Origin: Chryseobacterium viscerum
GTDB taxonomy: Bacteria; Bacteroidota; Bacteroidia; Flavobacteriales; Weeksellaceae
NCBI RefSeq assembly: GCF_025949665.1
Contig: NZ_JAPDFT010000003.1
Span: 248,001 to 312,000, forward strand
DNA length: 64,000 nucleotides
Direction: 5' to 3'
Made by a program: the position numbers and the translations under genes. Positions 1 to 7,956 of this stretch are shown here, one piece after another (the stretch's first letter is position 1; each line of letters starts with the position of its first letter). The notes beneath the pieces were generated by a model. The model saw only the letters and a list, made by a program, of their open reading frames with translations, did not search any database and was not told where the DNA came from.

Positions 1-15
1 TGTCCTTTTTGTAAG

Positions 16-840
16 TTAATAGCCATAATATAATTCCGTTTGTGTTAAAGTATTGATGTTATTTTCGTATTCTTTTATTAAATGATAATTATTGCTGATG
101 GCCAGCTCTAAAAGCAGATCCATCTGTTCTTTTTTTACTTTAGACGTAAGATAATCAAAATTACTTGAATCCAGACCTAAAATATATTTTACAATCCTTG
201 TATTGAACTGAAAACTTTCTTTATTCATCACTTCTGCCACGTGTTTTACATTTTTTACTGCATAGTAATTGAAAAAGTTTTCGATTTTCGGATCAAGGTC
301 AAAATTCATCAGCTCTGCGTAATACAGGAACATAAAGTCAGCCTCCACACTATATTCATCCAGAATTCTGTTGACTGTATATTCATGACTTCCCGTGATC
401 TTTATATCGTCTATAAAAATACAAAGTTTTCCTCTCAAAAAATCTTTATCGATATAATATGTGTCATTCGCGATCAGATTTTTACGGTCTTCAAAATTAA
501 GATTCCCGTAATCTGTGATGTAAGTATGATTACGATTGATTTTAGATAAAACACTGGATTTCTTTCCTTTTTGAAACAGATAAAAATCCAAATGTTTCTT
601 AAAATAAAAACATAAAAAATTAGATGCTGTAGGAATCGCCATATACGGGCTTGGCAGCACAACAATTTCTTTATTCGTATTTAAAAGTTCTTCATTTTCG
701 GAAATAAATCCATCGAATAATTCTCTTGCAAATTTTTCAGCATACGATCTATCGCCATACTTGAAATAGCTGTATTCTGCAGGTGAGAATGTAAACTCAT
801 CTGCGGAATGAATGTGGTGTAAGCTGTATCTTGTATTCAT
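16..840 (-). CDS. Phosphoribosyltransferase-like protein
   Basis: 274-residue soluble protein. A PRTase-like core is suggested by the stretch CIFIDDIKITGSHE (residues about 139-152), which has the acidic-acidic-hydrophobic-x-T-G-S form of a PRPP-binding loop, and by the strand VVLPSPY near residue 60. The gene follows the HAD gene at 849-1517 with an 8-bp gap, so the two are surely one operon. PRTase plus HAD pairs are known from the biosynthetic module of tellurium-resistance (Ter) type stress clusters; the expected partners (TerD, TerC, ATP-grasp) would lie left of the window and cannot be seen. No signal peptide or membrane segment. Substrate unknown. Confidence 0.7.
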   Translation of the reverse strand: MNTRYSLHHIHSADEFTFSPAEYSYFKYGDRSYAEKFARELFDGFISENEELLNTNKEIVVLPSPYMAIPTASNFLCFYFKKHLDFYLFQKGKKSSVLSKINRNHTYITDYGNLNFEDRKNLIANDTYYIDKDFLRGKLCIFIDDIKITGSHEYTVNRILDEYSVEADFMFLYYAELMNFDLDPKIENFFNYYAVKNVKHVAEVMNKESFQFNTRIVKYILGLDSSNFDYLTSKVKKEQMDLLLELAISNNYHLIKEYENNINTLTQTELYYGY

Positions 841-848
841 GTTTATTT

Positions 849-1517
849 TTAGTGTTTAAGTAAATAGGCACTGAAACCGAAGTCTTTTGCTCCTTGATAA
901 TCCGCTACAGGATTATCTCCGATGTGCAGAATCCGATTTAGAGGCAAGTCCTGATCTTTGATCTTATTCTTCACTTCCTGAAAAATAAGCGGGTTTGGTT
1001 TGGAACAGTTGATTTCATCAGAATAGATATGAAAATCTATGTACTGATCCAGGTTTTCATGAATCAGGAATTTTCTCATTGTTTTCCCTTTGATAAATCC
1101 TGTGTTGCTCAGAATATTAATAGTCTTTCCTTGATTTTTGATATCATCAAAAAATCCATGAATATTTTCAAAAATCACAACTGGTCTGTATTCCAGAAAC
1201 AATTCTTCACTTTTGTTATAAAACTCATTGAGTTTTTCTTTATTCAATTGCTTTACATCCACCCCCAGGGAACCAAGAATCATCAGATAAATCTCAAAAG
1301 TATCAATATTTCCCCCTGTTACTTCGTTGATGGTATTACAAAGATCATCATAATATTTCACAGTTTTTGCAACTTCATCTATAGGTTTATCTACATTGAA
1401 AAATGAGGAGAACAGCTCAACTCTTTTTGCTTTAAATTCAGGATGAGATTTGATTAAAGTGAGCCACAAATCAAAGGAAAAATGACAGTGGTTATGAATG
1501 TCGATATCTGTTTTCAA
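849..1517 (-). CDS. HAD-superfamily hydrolase
   Basis: 222-residue HAD phosphatase-like protein. Motif I is FDLWLT (nucleophile Asp near residue 16), motif II is around ILSNTGF, the motif III Lys is in CSKPNP and motif IV is HIGDNPVADYQGA near the C-terminus. The only start that keeps motif I is TTG at 1517; no in-frame ATG occurs before the motif, so this is an unusual start. It lies 8 bp upstream of the PRTase-like gene and both probably use the TAnnTTTG box at 1608-1615. HAD proteins of this group often act on phosphorylated small metabolites; with the PRTase neighbour a nucleotide-like product is plausible but inferred. Confidence 0.8.
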   Translation of the reverse strand: MKTDIDIHNHCHFSFDLWLTLIKSHPEFKAKRVELFSSFFNVDKPIDEVAKTVKYYDDLCNTINEVTGGNIDTFEIYLMILGSLGVDVKQLNKEKLNEFYNKSEELFLEYRPVVIFENIHGFFDDIKNQGKTINILSNTGFIKGKTMRKFLIHENLDQYIDFHIYSDEINCSKPNPLIFQEVKNKIKDQDLPLNRILHIGDNPVADYQGAKDFGFSAYLLKH

Positions 1518-1607
1518 TAGGTTTTAAGTTAAAAGTTTTTATTTAGCTTCTTGAAAAAGATTTAAAATTTTCTAATCATCAAAAAGTGTTTATAATACTA
1601 TTCTTCC

Positions 1608-1615
1608 CAAAGATA
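1608..1615 (-). promoter_or_regulatory. -7 box TATCTTTG for the HAD/PRTase operon
   Basis: Read on the minus strand this is TATCTTTG, a perfect match to the Bacteroidota TAnnTTTG -7 element, about 90 bases before the HAD start codon. Confidence 0.55.
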
Positions 1616-1666
1616 AAATATTTATCATAAAAGCATTACGTTAGTTATCTGTTTTAAGATATTTTT

Positions 1667-1795
1667 ATGAAATTCTATAAATTTGAAAGACTCACAGAAG
1701 ATGATTTCAGAAGTGTTGAATATTCGTTCACAAAAAAATATTTTCAAAAATTCTTTGAAAATCAAAAAAAAATTATAATTTCGCAACCGATTAAA
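1667..1795 (+). CDS. Possible 42-codon ORF, uncertain
   Basis: An open frame starting MKFYKFERLTEDDF and ending NFATD. It has balanced composition rather than pure poly-Lys/Asn, but there is no recognised family, and its 3' end overlaps the likely promoter of the next small ORF. It could be a real micro-protein, a gene remnant or chance in A-rich DNA. Confidence 0.2.
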
Positions 1796-1803
1796 AATCA
1801 ACA

Positions 1804-1890
1804 ATGTCAACAAAAATGATAAATATTATAACTTTAAGCAATCCTGTCAGAGCTGTGTTCTTTGGCAGCACTGAATATTTATCTGAATAG
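1804..1890 (+). CDS. 28-codon putative leader peptide upstream of EF-G paralogue
   Basis: Open frame MSTKMINIITLSNPVRAVFF and on to YLSE, 28 residues, preceded by the A-rich context typical of this genome and by a TAATTTCG box (about 1779-1786) resembling the -7 element. A strong intrinsic terminator follows 34 bases after the stop, and an EF-G paralogue begins about 200 bases further on. The order promoter, short ORF, terminator, translational GTPase recalls the leader-peptide attenuators of ribosome-protection genes such as tet(M). The regulatory role is inferred from layout only. Confidence 0.45.
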   Translation: MSTKMINIITLSNPVRAVFFGSTEYLSE

Positions 1891-1923
1891 TTCTATAGAT
1901 CTTTTATACTAAAAATATATTGA

Positions 1924-1952
1924 AGACCTGTCTATTCGGATAGGTCTTTTTT
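1924..1952 (+). terminator. Intrinsic terminator / candidate attenuator before EF-G paralogue
   Basis: A 9-bp stem (1924-1932 with 1939-1947, one G-U pair), loop TATTCG, then a T-run. It lies between the 28-codon ORF and the EF-G gene on the same strand, so it would cut EF-G transcription unless read through. Confidence 0.75.
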
Positions 1953-2144
1953 GCTGCCCTAATTTCAGACTTTAACAATTCAACGAATTTGTGTTATTTG
2001 TTAAGATTTCTGAAAATTTTCCTTTGATACAAAATACAAAAAATGTTTTGCCGGCTTTACGAGACCGGAGTGTATTTTGTGCTCAATTTTTCCAGAAACT
2101 TTTCTAAGCACAGATCTAAAAATCAACAATTTAAATCAAACAAA

Positions 2145-4211
2145 ATGAAATACAACACACGAAACATAGGGATTATAGCACACGTAGATGCAGGAAAAAC
2201 AACTTTATCAGAAAGGCTTTTGTATTACACAGGACTTATTCATAAAATTGGTAATGTAGATGATGGAAATACCACCATGGATAAAGACATCCAGGAAAGA
2301 AACAGGGGTATCACCATTTCATCAGCTGCAGTTTCTACACAATGGAAGAAAGACAATACCGTTTATAATATCAACATTATTGATACGCCGGGACACATTG
2401 ATTTTGCGGTAGAAGTAGAACGCTCTCTAAGAGTTCTGGACAGTGTTGTCGCAGTTTTCTGTGCTTCTTCAGGAGTTCAGCCGCAGACTGAAAATGTTTG
2501 GTTCCAGGCAGAAAAACACGGAACATCCAAAATCTGTTTCATCAATAAAATGGACAGAATTGGCGCAGATTTCTTTGCGGTTCTCAATGAGATAAAAACT
2601 AAGCTGAATGCTGTACCCCTTGCTCTTCAGATTCCAATTGGCGCTGAAGTACATTTTGAAGGAGTGATCGATCTTGTTAAAATGAAAGCATTATACTGGA
2701 CTGATGAAAATGGAGAGACTATCGTGGAAAAAGAAATTCCCGATCATTATATGGCTGAATCTGATGAATACAGGATAAAATTAATGGAAACCCTGGCAGA
2801 AAATGACGACACGTTCTTTGAAATCTTTATGGATACAGAACAAATGGTCACCATCGAAATGATATCAGAAGCTATACAAAGGGTCTGCAGATCCGGATCA
2901 GCTGTTCCTGTTCTTTGTGGTTCTGCTTTTAAAAATAAGGGAATCCAGCCTCTTCTTGATGCTGTGGTAACTTATCTTCCGGCTCCGGATCAGCTAACTG
3001 ACCTTCAAGGAAGAAATCCTTATACAGAAGAAACAGTAACATTGGGAAGAAATGAGGCAGCTGCTTTTGCAGGGCTTGTTTTCAAAGTCGTTATTGACAA
3101 ACATATGGGAAGGCTGGCCATGCTTCGTGTATATTCCGGAAGAATAAAATCCGGTAATACAATACTGAATGTAAGGACGGGTGAAAGCTACAGGATTTCG
3201 AGAATTTTACAGATGCAGTCGGACAAAACTTTATCCATGGAAGAAGCTAAAGCCGGAGATATTGTTGCTTTAACGGGAATAAAGGATGCCAAAACCGGAG
3301 ATTCTTTATGTTCTCCAGACAAGGCAATATTACTGGAAGCCATTACCATTCCGACTCCTGTGATCAGAGTTGCAATTGAGCCTAGAACCAATGGTGATGA
3401 GAAATCGTTCGGTTTGGTGCTGGCAAAAATCCAGGAAGAAGACCCTTCTTTGGTGGTTGAAAGAGACCCGCAGACCGGGGAAACTTTATTGAGTGGATTA
3501 GGAGAACTTCATCTTGAGGTTACATTGGAAAAAATCCGTCTTAATCATGGTATTGAAATCAATCAGGGAAAACCTAAAGTTTCTTATCGTGAGATCTTAA
3601 CGGAAACTAAAGTTCACAGAGAAAAGCTTTCCAAGCAAAATGGAGGAAGTGGTCAGTTCGCTGATATTACTTTTGAAATCGGGCCAGGAAATGATCATGA
3701 ACATGGATTGGAATTCATCAATATGATCAAGGGAGGAGCTATTCCCACTGAATTTATTCCTTCTGTTGAAAAAGGATTCAGAGAAGCTATGGAACATGGA
3801 CCATTGAAAGAATATCCTCTGGAAAACATGAAGATCACTCTTCTGGATGGTTCTTTCCACGCTCAGGATTCCGCAGCATTTGATTTTGAAATTGCGGCAA
3901 GAGAAGGATTCAAAACGGCAGCAAAAGGATGTAGTCCTAAACTGATGGAACCTATCATGCAGGTGGAAATCCAGAGTATTGAGGAATATACTGGTGCTGT
4001 CACCGCGGATATCAACAGAAGAAGAGGAATCATTACTTCTATTGATGAAAAATCAGGAAGAAAGATTTTTGCAGCGGAAGTTCCGTTAGCTTCAACTTTC
4101 GGGTACATTTCTGATCTGAGAACACTAACGAGTGGAAGAGCTTCTATCAGCATGAAATTATCACACTATGCTTTAGTGCCAGATTTTATTGCGAATACAT
4201 TAATGACCTAA
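2145..4211 (+). CDS. Translation elongation factor G paralogue
   Basis: 688-residue GTPase with the full EF-G layout: G1 AHVDAGKT, G2 RGIT, G3 DTPGH, G4 NKMD, G5 GSAF in the first 290 residues, then domains II to V ending near the C-terminus. It is more like EF-G than TetM/TetQ. The frame is open back to ATG 2043, but the family N-terminus (MKYNTRNIGIIAHVD) begins at 2145, so I chose that start. It stands alone rather than in a rpsL-rpsG-fusA string, so it is probably a second EF-G copy. The upstream short ORF plus terminator suggests it responds to ribosome stalling. Confidence 0.85.
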   Translation: MKYNTRNIGIIAHVDAGKTTLSERLLYYTGLIHKIGNVDDGNTTMDKDIQERNRGITISSAAVSTQWKKDNTVYNINIIDTPGHIDFAVEVERSLRVLDSVVAVFCASSGVQPQTENVWFQAEKHGTSKICFINKMDRIGADFFAVLNEIKTKLNAVPLALQIPIGAEVHFEGVIDLVKMKALYWTDENGETIVEKEIPDHYMAESDEYRIKLMETLAENDDTFFEIFMDTEQMVTIEMISEAIQRVCRSGSAVPVLCGSAFKNKGIQPLLDAVVTYLPAPDQLTDLQGRNPYTEETVTLGRNEAAAFAGLVFKVVIDKHMGRLAMLRVYSGRIKSGNTILNVRTGESYRISRILQMQSDKTLSMEEAKAGDIVALTGIKDAKTGDSLCSPDKAILLEAITIPTPVIRVAIEPRTNGDEKSFGLVLAKIQEEDPSLVVERDPQTGETLLSGLGELHLEVTLEKIRLNHGIEINQGKPKVSYREILTETKVHREKLSKQNGGSGQFADITFEIGPGNDHEHGLEFINMIKGGAIPTEFIPSVEKGFREAMEHGPLKEYPLENMKITLLDGSFHAQDSAAFDFEIAAREGFKTAAKGCSPKLMEPIMQVEIQSIEEYTGAVTADINRRRGIITSIDEKSGRKIFAAEVPLASTFGYISDLRTLTSGRASISMKLSHYALVPDFIANTLMT

Positions 4212-4216
4212 ACTAG

Positions 4217-4248
4217 CAAGGACTGTAGATTTTTTCTTACAGTCCTTG
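4217..4248 (+). terminator. Terminator hairpin after EF-G paralogue
   Basis: Perfect 11-bp stem (4217-4227 with 4238-4248) with a T-rich 10-base loop, 5 bases after the EF-G stop. The T-run after it is weak. Confidence 0.6.
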
Positions 4249-4271
4249 TCTGGTTTATGAGGAGGTTTATT

Positions 4272-4465
4272 GTGAATGGTCAATCGTCAATCCGCTGCGC
4301 TTGTCAATTTTCTACACTACAAAAATTCACTATTCACTTGCGAAGCAAAATTCACTTATTGCCTATAAAATAGTGAATGGTCAATCGTCAATCCGCTGCG
4401 CTTGTCAATTTTCTACACTACAAAAATTCACTATTCACTTGCGAAGCAAAATTCACTTATTGCCT
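4272..4465. repeat. Two identical 93-bp direct repeats of an intergenic element
   Basis: Bases 4272-4364 and 4373-4465 are identical. Each begins GTGAATGGTCAATCGTCAAT and contains CGCTTGTCAATTTT and an inverted partner TTGCGAAGCAAAATTCAC. Shorter relatives lie at 23218-23275, 24211-24288 and 25576-25632. They look like dispersed palindromic intergenic repeats and have no coding content. Confidence 0.85.
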
Positions 4466-4471
4466 CCTTCC

Positions 4472-6010
4472 CTATCTTTCCGGCATCACCTTATACGTCG
4501 GATCTTCCTGGATATTAACTTCCACTACAGCCTCTGCATTTTTAAGTATTTTTCGACAGTCTTCGCTGAGATGACGCAGATGTAAGATTTTATTATATTG
4601 CTTATAACGTTTTGATAATTTGTCCAGAGCATCTATTGCACTCATATCTACAATACGGCTTTCTTTAAAATCGATAACCACCTGATCCGGATCATTCATG
4701 GGATCAAATTTATCCGTAAATGCTGTTACTGAACCAAAAAACAAAGGTCCGTATATTTCATAGTACTTTACTCCATTTTCATCCGCATATTTTCTCGCTC
4801 TGATTCTTTTCGCATTATCCCAGGCAAAAACCAACGCTGAAATGATCACTCCAATCAACACTGCTAAAGCCAGATTATGTAAAACCACAGTAACCAACGC
4901 TACGGTAACCCCTACAAAAATATCCGATTTCGGCATTTTATTAACAATTCTGATAGACACCCATTGAAAAGTACTGATGGCCACCATCATCATCACTCCT
5001 ACTAAAGCTGCCATAGGAATTTTCTCTATCACAGGGGCTCCACACAGTATAATGATCAAAATAAGCAGAGAGGCTATAATTCCGGATAATCTTGCTCTGG
5101 AACCAGCATTCAGATTCACTAATGTCTGTGCTACCATTGCACAGCCACCCATTCCACCGAAGAAACCATTGGTAATATTGGCCAATCCCTGAGCTACGGA
5201 TTCTTTATTTGCACTTCCTTTGGTGTTAGTAATTTCATCTACCATGGATAATGTCAGAAGAGATTCAATAAGACCTACTCCGGCCATAATTAAGGCATAA
5301 GGGAAAATAATCTGCAAAGTTTCCAGGGAAAAAGGAATTTTGGGGATATGGAAACTGGGAAGATTTCCACTGATATGAGCAATATCTGCTACTGTTTTGG
5401 TTGGAATATTAAATCCGAGAACTACAGCAAATACGATTATAATGGCAACCAGAGAGGCAGGGACAACTTTTGTGATTTTTGGAAAAAAATAGACTACGGC
5501 AATTGTAAGTACAGTTAAGCCGGCCATGATGTATAAAGGCACTCCCTGAAGCCACTGTACAGCTCCATTACTATCTGTAATTTTGAACTGTTCTACCTGT
5601 GCCATAAAAATAATAATGGCCAGCCCGTTCAGGAACCCGTACATAACTGGCTGTGGAATCAATCTTACAAATTTTCCTAATTTAAAGATTCCCACCAGCA
5701 TTTGAAGTATTCCGGCAAGTGCAACCGTGGCAAAAAGATATTCTATTCCGTGAGATTGTATCAGAGCAATCAATACAACGATAGTTGCTCCTGCTCCACC
5801 GGAAACCATTCCCGGACGGCCTCCCAAAACAGCTGTTACAAGCCCCATCATAAAGGCTGCATAGAGTCCTGTAAGGGGAGACAAACCGGCAAGGATAGCA
5901 AATGAAAGAGATTCAGGAATCATTGTCATCGCTACAGTAAAGCCAGCCAGCAGTTCATTTTTGTAATTGATTTTCTTCGAAAAATCGAATAAGCTTATAG
6001 TATTTTTCAT
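4472..6010 (-). CDS. SulP family (SLC26-like) anion permease with STAS domain
   Basis: 512-residue inner-membrane transporter. About eleven hydrophobic segments fill residues 15-405, including the family signature near AGLSPLTGLYAAFMMG and the glycine-rich stretch NGFFGGMGGCAMVAQ. The C-terminal STAS domain (about 420-505) contains VIDFKESRIVDMSAIDAL. SulP proteins carry sulfate, bicarbonate or other anions; the substrate cannot be told from sequence, and no sulfur or carbonic anhydrase gene is next to it. Convergent with the EF-G gene, separated by the 93-bp repeats. Confidence 0.88.
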   Translation of the reverse strand: MKNTISLFDFSKKINYKNELLAGFTVAMTMIPESLSFAILAGLSPLTGLYAAFMMGLVTAVLGGRPGMVSGGAGATIVVLIALIQSHGIEYLFATVALAGILQMLVGIFKLGKFVRLIPQPVMYGFLNGLAIIIFMAQVEQFKITDSNGAVQWLQGVPLYIMAGLTVLTIAVVYFFPKITKVVPASLVAIIIVFAVVLGFNIPTKTVADIAHISGNLPSFHIPKIPFSLETLQIIFPYALIMAGVGLIESLLTLSMVDEITNTKGSANKESVAQGLANITNGFFGGMGGCAMVAQTLVNLNAGSRARLSGIIASLLILIIILCGAPVIEKIPMAALVGVMMMVAISTFQWVSIRIVNKMPKSDIFVGVTVALVTVVLHNLALAVLIGVIISALVFAWDNAKRIRARKYADENGVKYYEIYGPLFFGSVTAFTDKFDPMNDPDQVVIDFKESRIVDMSAIDALDKLSKRYKQYNKILHLRHLSEDCRKILKNAEAVVEVNIQEDPTYKVMPER

Positions 6011-6633
6011 TGATTTGCAAAGGTATGGACTGTCTCAATGGTATACAATTTTTTCTTTTTATCATTTTTCTATGATGAAGTCTATTACCTGTAAGTAATT
6101 TACAAATCAATTCTTATAATATGTTAATTTTAATTAAAATAAGCAGATAAAGTACGATTTTTACATTTCTATCTCTTTTTACTTCTTATTTTTGTTTACA
6201 TTTGAAAACGAATAAGCAATTATTTGGTACTAATTAAAAAATTCAACGTGTAAAAAGCTGTATATCAATTCATCTACAGCTTCAACTCATAGAATTGTAT
6301 AAAAACCTTAATAGGTCATATATTATTTACACAAATGGCAGGAAGAGAGTTTGAAAGAGAAGAAGAGGAAACCCATTGAAAATAAAGAATATATCTCAAG
6401 TACATTAAGGTGACTCCTACCCACCTGTTTTTAAGATATTTGGTAAGTTACAGATCCGTTTTTTAAGATTCATCATCTTATTAAACGCGATTTAACATTC
6501 TTACATCATAATTTCCATTTTTTATCAATTTCAAATTGAAGCAAATTATTCCCCACCACATGAAATAATATATAGATCCTATTTTCGTTTTTTTGATATA
6601 TAAGTTTAAACAAAAGAATAATATTCAATAAAA
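6011..6633. other. 623-bp intergenic region
   Basis: Very AT-rich, between divergent genes, so it should hold promoters for both. A 14-codon frame at 6335-6379 (MAGREFEREEEETH) is acidic and probably chance. The 16-mer ACCCATTGAAAATAAA at about 6371 recurs near 10907. No RNA gene or clear -7 box was recognised. Confidence 0.4.
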
Positions 6634-7062
6634 ATGTTATATAAAGAAATCCATATTGGAAAGTTTATTAAGGAAAGAGTAGATGAAAATGAAATAACAA
6701 TAGAAAGGATATGCAAATTTTTAGGCAAAGATGAAGGAGCTATCGAAGTTATGTACGAAAGTAAATCGATGGATACAGATCTTCTTCTAAGATGGAGCAA
6801 ATTATTGGAATATGATTTTTTCAGACTTTACAGCTCACATTTGATTTTATATGCACCTCCTTCTGCCATTAACAAAAACCAGCAGAAGTCCGAAAAAACG
6901 CCTTATTTCAGGAAAAATATTTACACTCAGGAAATCAAAGATTTTATTATGAAAAGAATTCTTTCCGGTGAAATGACCCAAAGTGAAGTCATTAAAGAAT
7001 ATTCTATTCCTAAAAGCACCCTTCACAGATGGCTTCAGAAGAGCGATAATGTAAACGGATAA
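6634..7062 (+). CDS. Small helix-turn-helix, transposase-like protein
   Basis: 142 residues. The N-terminal half (about 1-70) looks like a Cro/XRE-type fold (FIKERVDENEITIERICKFL). The C-terminal half (about 95-138) is a homeodomain-like helix-turn-helix of the IS3/Tn3-associated type (SGEMTQSEVIKEYSIPKSTL). No DDE catalytic domain follows and no terminal inverted repeats flank the pair, so it is not a functional IS element. It forms a two-gene unit with the gene 11 bp downstream. Such orphan HTH pairs are often labelled transposase in Chryseobacterium; a regulatory role is equally possible. Confidence 0.6.
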   Translation: MLYKEIHIGKFIKERVDENEITIERICKFLGKDEGAIEVMYESKSMDTDLLLRWSKLLEYDFFRLYSSHLILYAPPSAINKNQQKSEKTPYFRKNIYTQEIKDFIMKRILSGEMTQSEVIKEYSIPKSTLHRWLQKSDNVNG

Positions 7063-7073
7063 ACAGATAAGAC

Positions 7074-7412
7074 ATGCGCCCCAATTACAAAAAAATTTAT
7101 CAGGATATGCTCAGGATGGAATATCCGGAAAAGCTAAAGGATCCGAAAATCAAGGAACTTCTTGAAAAACTTCATACCAGCGAAGATGTACTGAAGTTCA
7201 ACGAGAAACTGTTCAAGCAGTCCAGAGAAAATCAAAAACTCAAAACCTATGACAGACAGACAATGCTAAAATTGCTGCAGTATCAGAAAAAGCACGGTCA
7301 TTCCACAAGCTATATGTCAAGAAAATATAAAATAAGCAGAACTACTCTTTCAAAATGGAAAGTCATGTTTGAAGAAGAGCTTGAAGATACAATGAAGAGT
7401 GCCGGTAAATAA
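7074..7412 (+). CDS. Small helix-turn-helix protein, partner of the preceding gene
   Basis: 112 residues starting MRPNYKKIYQDMLRMEYPEK. The C-terminal 55 residues form a homeodomain-like helix-turn-helix (RQTMLKLLQYQKKHGHSTSY, then SRKYKISRTTLSKWK). It is 11 bp behind the first HTH gene, on the same strand, and its stop codon lies inside the loop of the terminator that ends the unit. No catalytic domain. It faces the Y-RNA cluster tail to tail. Function unknown; DNA binding is likely from the fold. Confidence 0.6.
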   Translation: MRPNYKKIYQDMLRMEYPEKLKDPKIKELLEKLHTSEDVLKFNEKLFKQSRENQKLKTYDRQTMLKLLQYQKKHGHSTSYMSRKYKISRTTLSKWKVMFEEELEDTMKSAGK

Positions 7413-7428
7413 TCTACCGGCACTTTTT
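7398..7428 (+). terminator. Terminator of the HTH pair
   Basis: Perfect 10-bp stem AGTGCCGGTA (7398-7407) with 7415-7424, 7-base loop holding the stop codon, then T5. It abuts the 3' end of the convergent Y-RNA transcript. Confidence 0.85.
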
Positions 7429-7559
7429 AAAGGTAAAAGTAAGGAAAAAACAGGGCTAAACGTTTGCCGGAGTCGAACCGGATAGCCTTGCCGGGGTGAC
7501 CGACTTCGCTATTCCTCCCATAATTGTGTTACGATGAATTTTTTCCTAACGACACTTTA
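7428..7559 (-). ncRNA. Y-RNA-like ncRNA 6 (last in cluster)
   Basis: Minus strand. Outer stem UAAAG/CUUUA (7555-7559 with 7428-7432), box UGUCGU, inner stem GGAAAAAA/UUUUUUCC (7539-7546 with 7443-7450), 3' box UUAC. The U of UGUCGU pairs in register with the A of UUAC, where four sister RNAs have C and G. The insert contains a T-loop-like CCGG-UUCGACU-CCGG but I could not close an acceptor stem, so its tRNA mimicry is weak. Confidence 0.6.
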
Positions 7560-7569
7560 GAATGGTAAT

Positions 7570-7682
7570 ATTAAGAAGCTGGAAGTGGGATGAAGAAAGG
7601 GGTTAAAGTCTGAAAATCTCTCTGACTTTATAGAAAATTATATACAAAGATATCTTTCAACACCCCACTTCCGGCTTCTAAT
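7570..7682. repeat. Imperfect palindrome inside the Y-RNA cluster
   Basis: Arms of about 22 bp (7570-7592 and 7661-7682, core GAAGCTGGAAGTGGG against CCCACTTCCGGCTTC) with an inner AAAGTC/GACTTT hairpin. It looks like a dispersed intergenic repeat; a related GGAAGCTGG/CAGCTTC palindrome occurs near 37466-37508. It splits Y-RNA 5 from Y-RNA 6. Confidence 0.6.
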
Positions 7683-7690
7683 ATGAGAAA

Positions 7691-7840
7691 AACAAGGCTA
7701 AGATCGAATAATGCAGTCGTGCTCTAACCAACTGAGCTACTCTTCCTATATAGATCGTGTTTTTTGTTGTGGAAGAGACGGGATTCGAACCCGTGACCCC
7801 GTCGTGATGAGCGAAGTAACATTTTTCTACGGCACTTGTT
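7691..7840 (-). ncRNA. Y-RNA-like ncRNA 5 with permuted tRNA mimic
   Basis: Outer stem AACAAG/CUUGUU (7835-7840 with 7691-7696), box UGCCGU, inner stem GAAAAAUG/CAUUAUUC (one mismatch), 3' box UUAGC. The insert reads, in transcript order, T arm ACGGG-UUCGAAU-CCCGU, then CUCUUCC, a 24-base loop, GGAAGAG (a perfect 7-bp acceptor stem), then D arm GCUCAGUUGGUUAGAGC. This is a tRNA with its ends joined and its anticodon arm replaced by the Y stem, the arrangement described for bacterial YrlA RNAs. Confidence 0.75.
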
Positions 7841-7852
7841 TGTTTTAAAATA

Positions 7853-7954
7853 AAAAGAGGCAAGATTCGAAAAGACTTGTACAAGATCATTTCCATGACC
7901 TTATGGAGTCGAACCAAATTAAACCGAAGTAGGCCTTTTCTACGGCACTCTTTT
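7853..7954 (-). ncRNA. Y-RNA-like ncRNA 4
   Basis: Outer stem AAAAGAG/CUCUUUU (7948-7954 with 7853-7859), box UGCCGU, inner stem AAAAG/CUUUU, 3' box UUGC. The insert keeps a weak T arm (UUUGG-UUCGACU-CCAUA) and an 8-bp acceptor-like stem closed by the loop GGAA, but no D arm. A reduced version of the tRNA mimic in RNAs 3 and 5. Confidence 0.7.
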
Positions 7955-7956
7955 AC

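Noticed and set aside
6335..6379. 14-codon ORF MAGREFEREEEETH
   Set aside because: Very short, repetitive acidic composition, no promoter or homologue that I can see.
6634..7412. Insertion sequence
   Set aside because: No DDE catalytic domain, inverted repeats or target duplication around the two HTH genes.
7678..7917. 79-codon ORF on the minus strand
   Set aside because: It runs through the tRNA-like part of Y-RNA 5 (the peptide GRVAQLVRARL is the usual translation of a tRNA D arm) and has no independent support.
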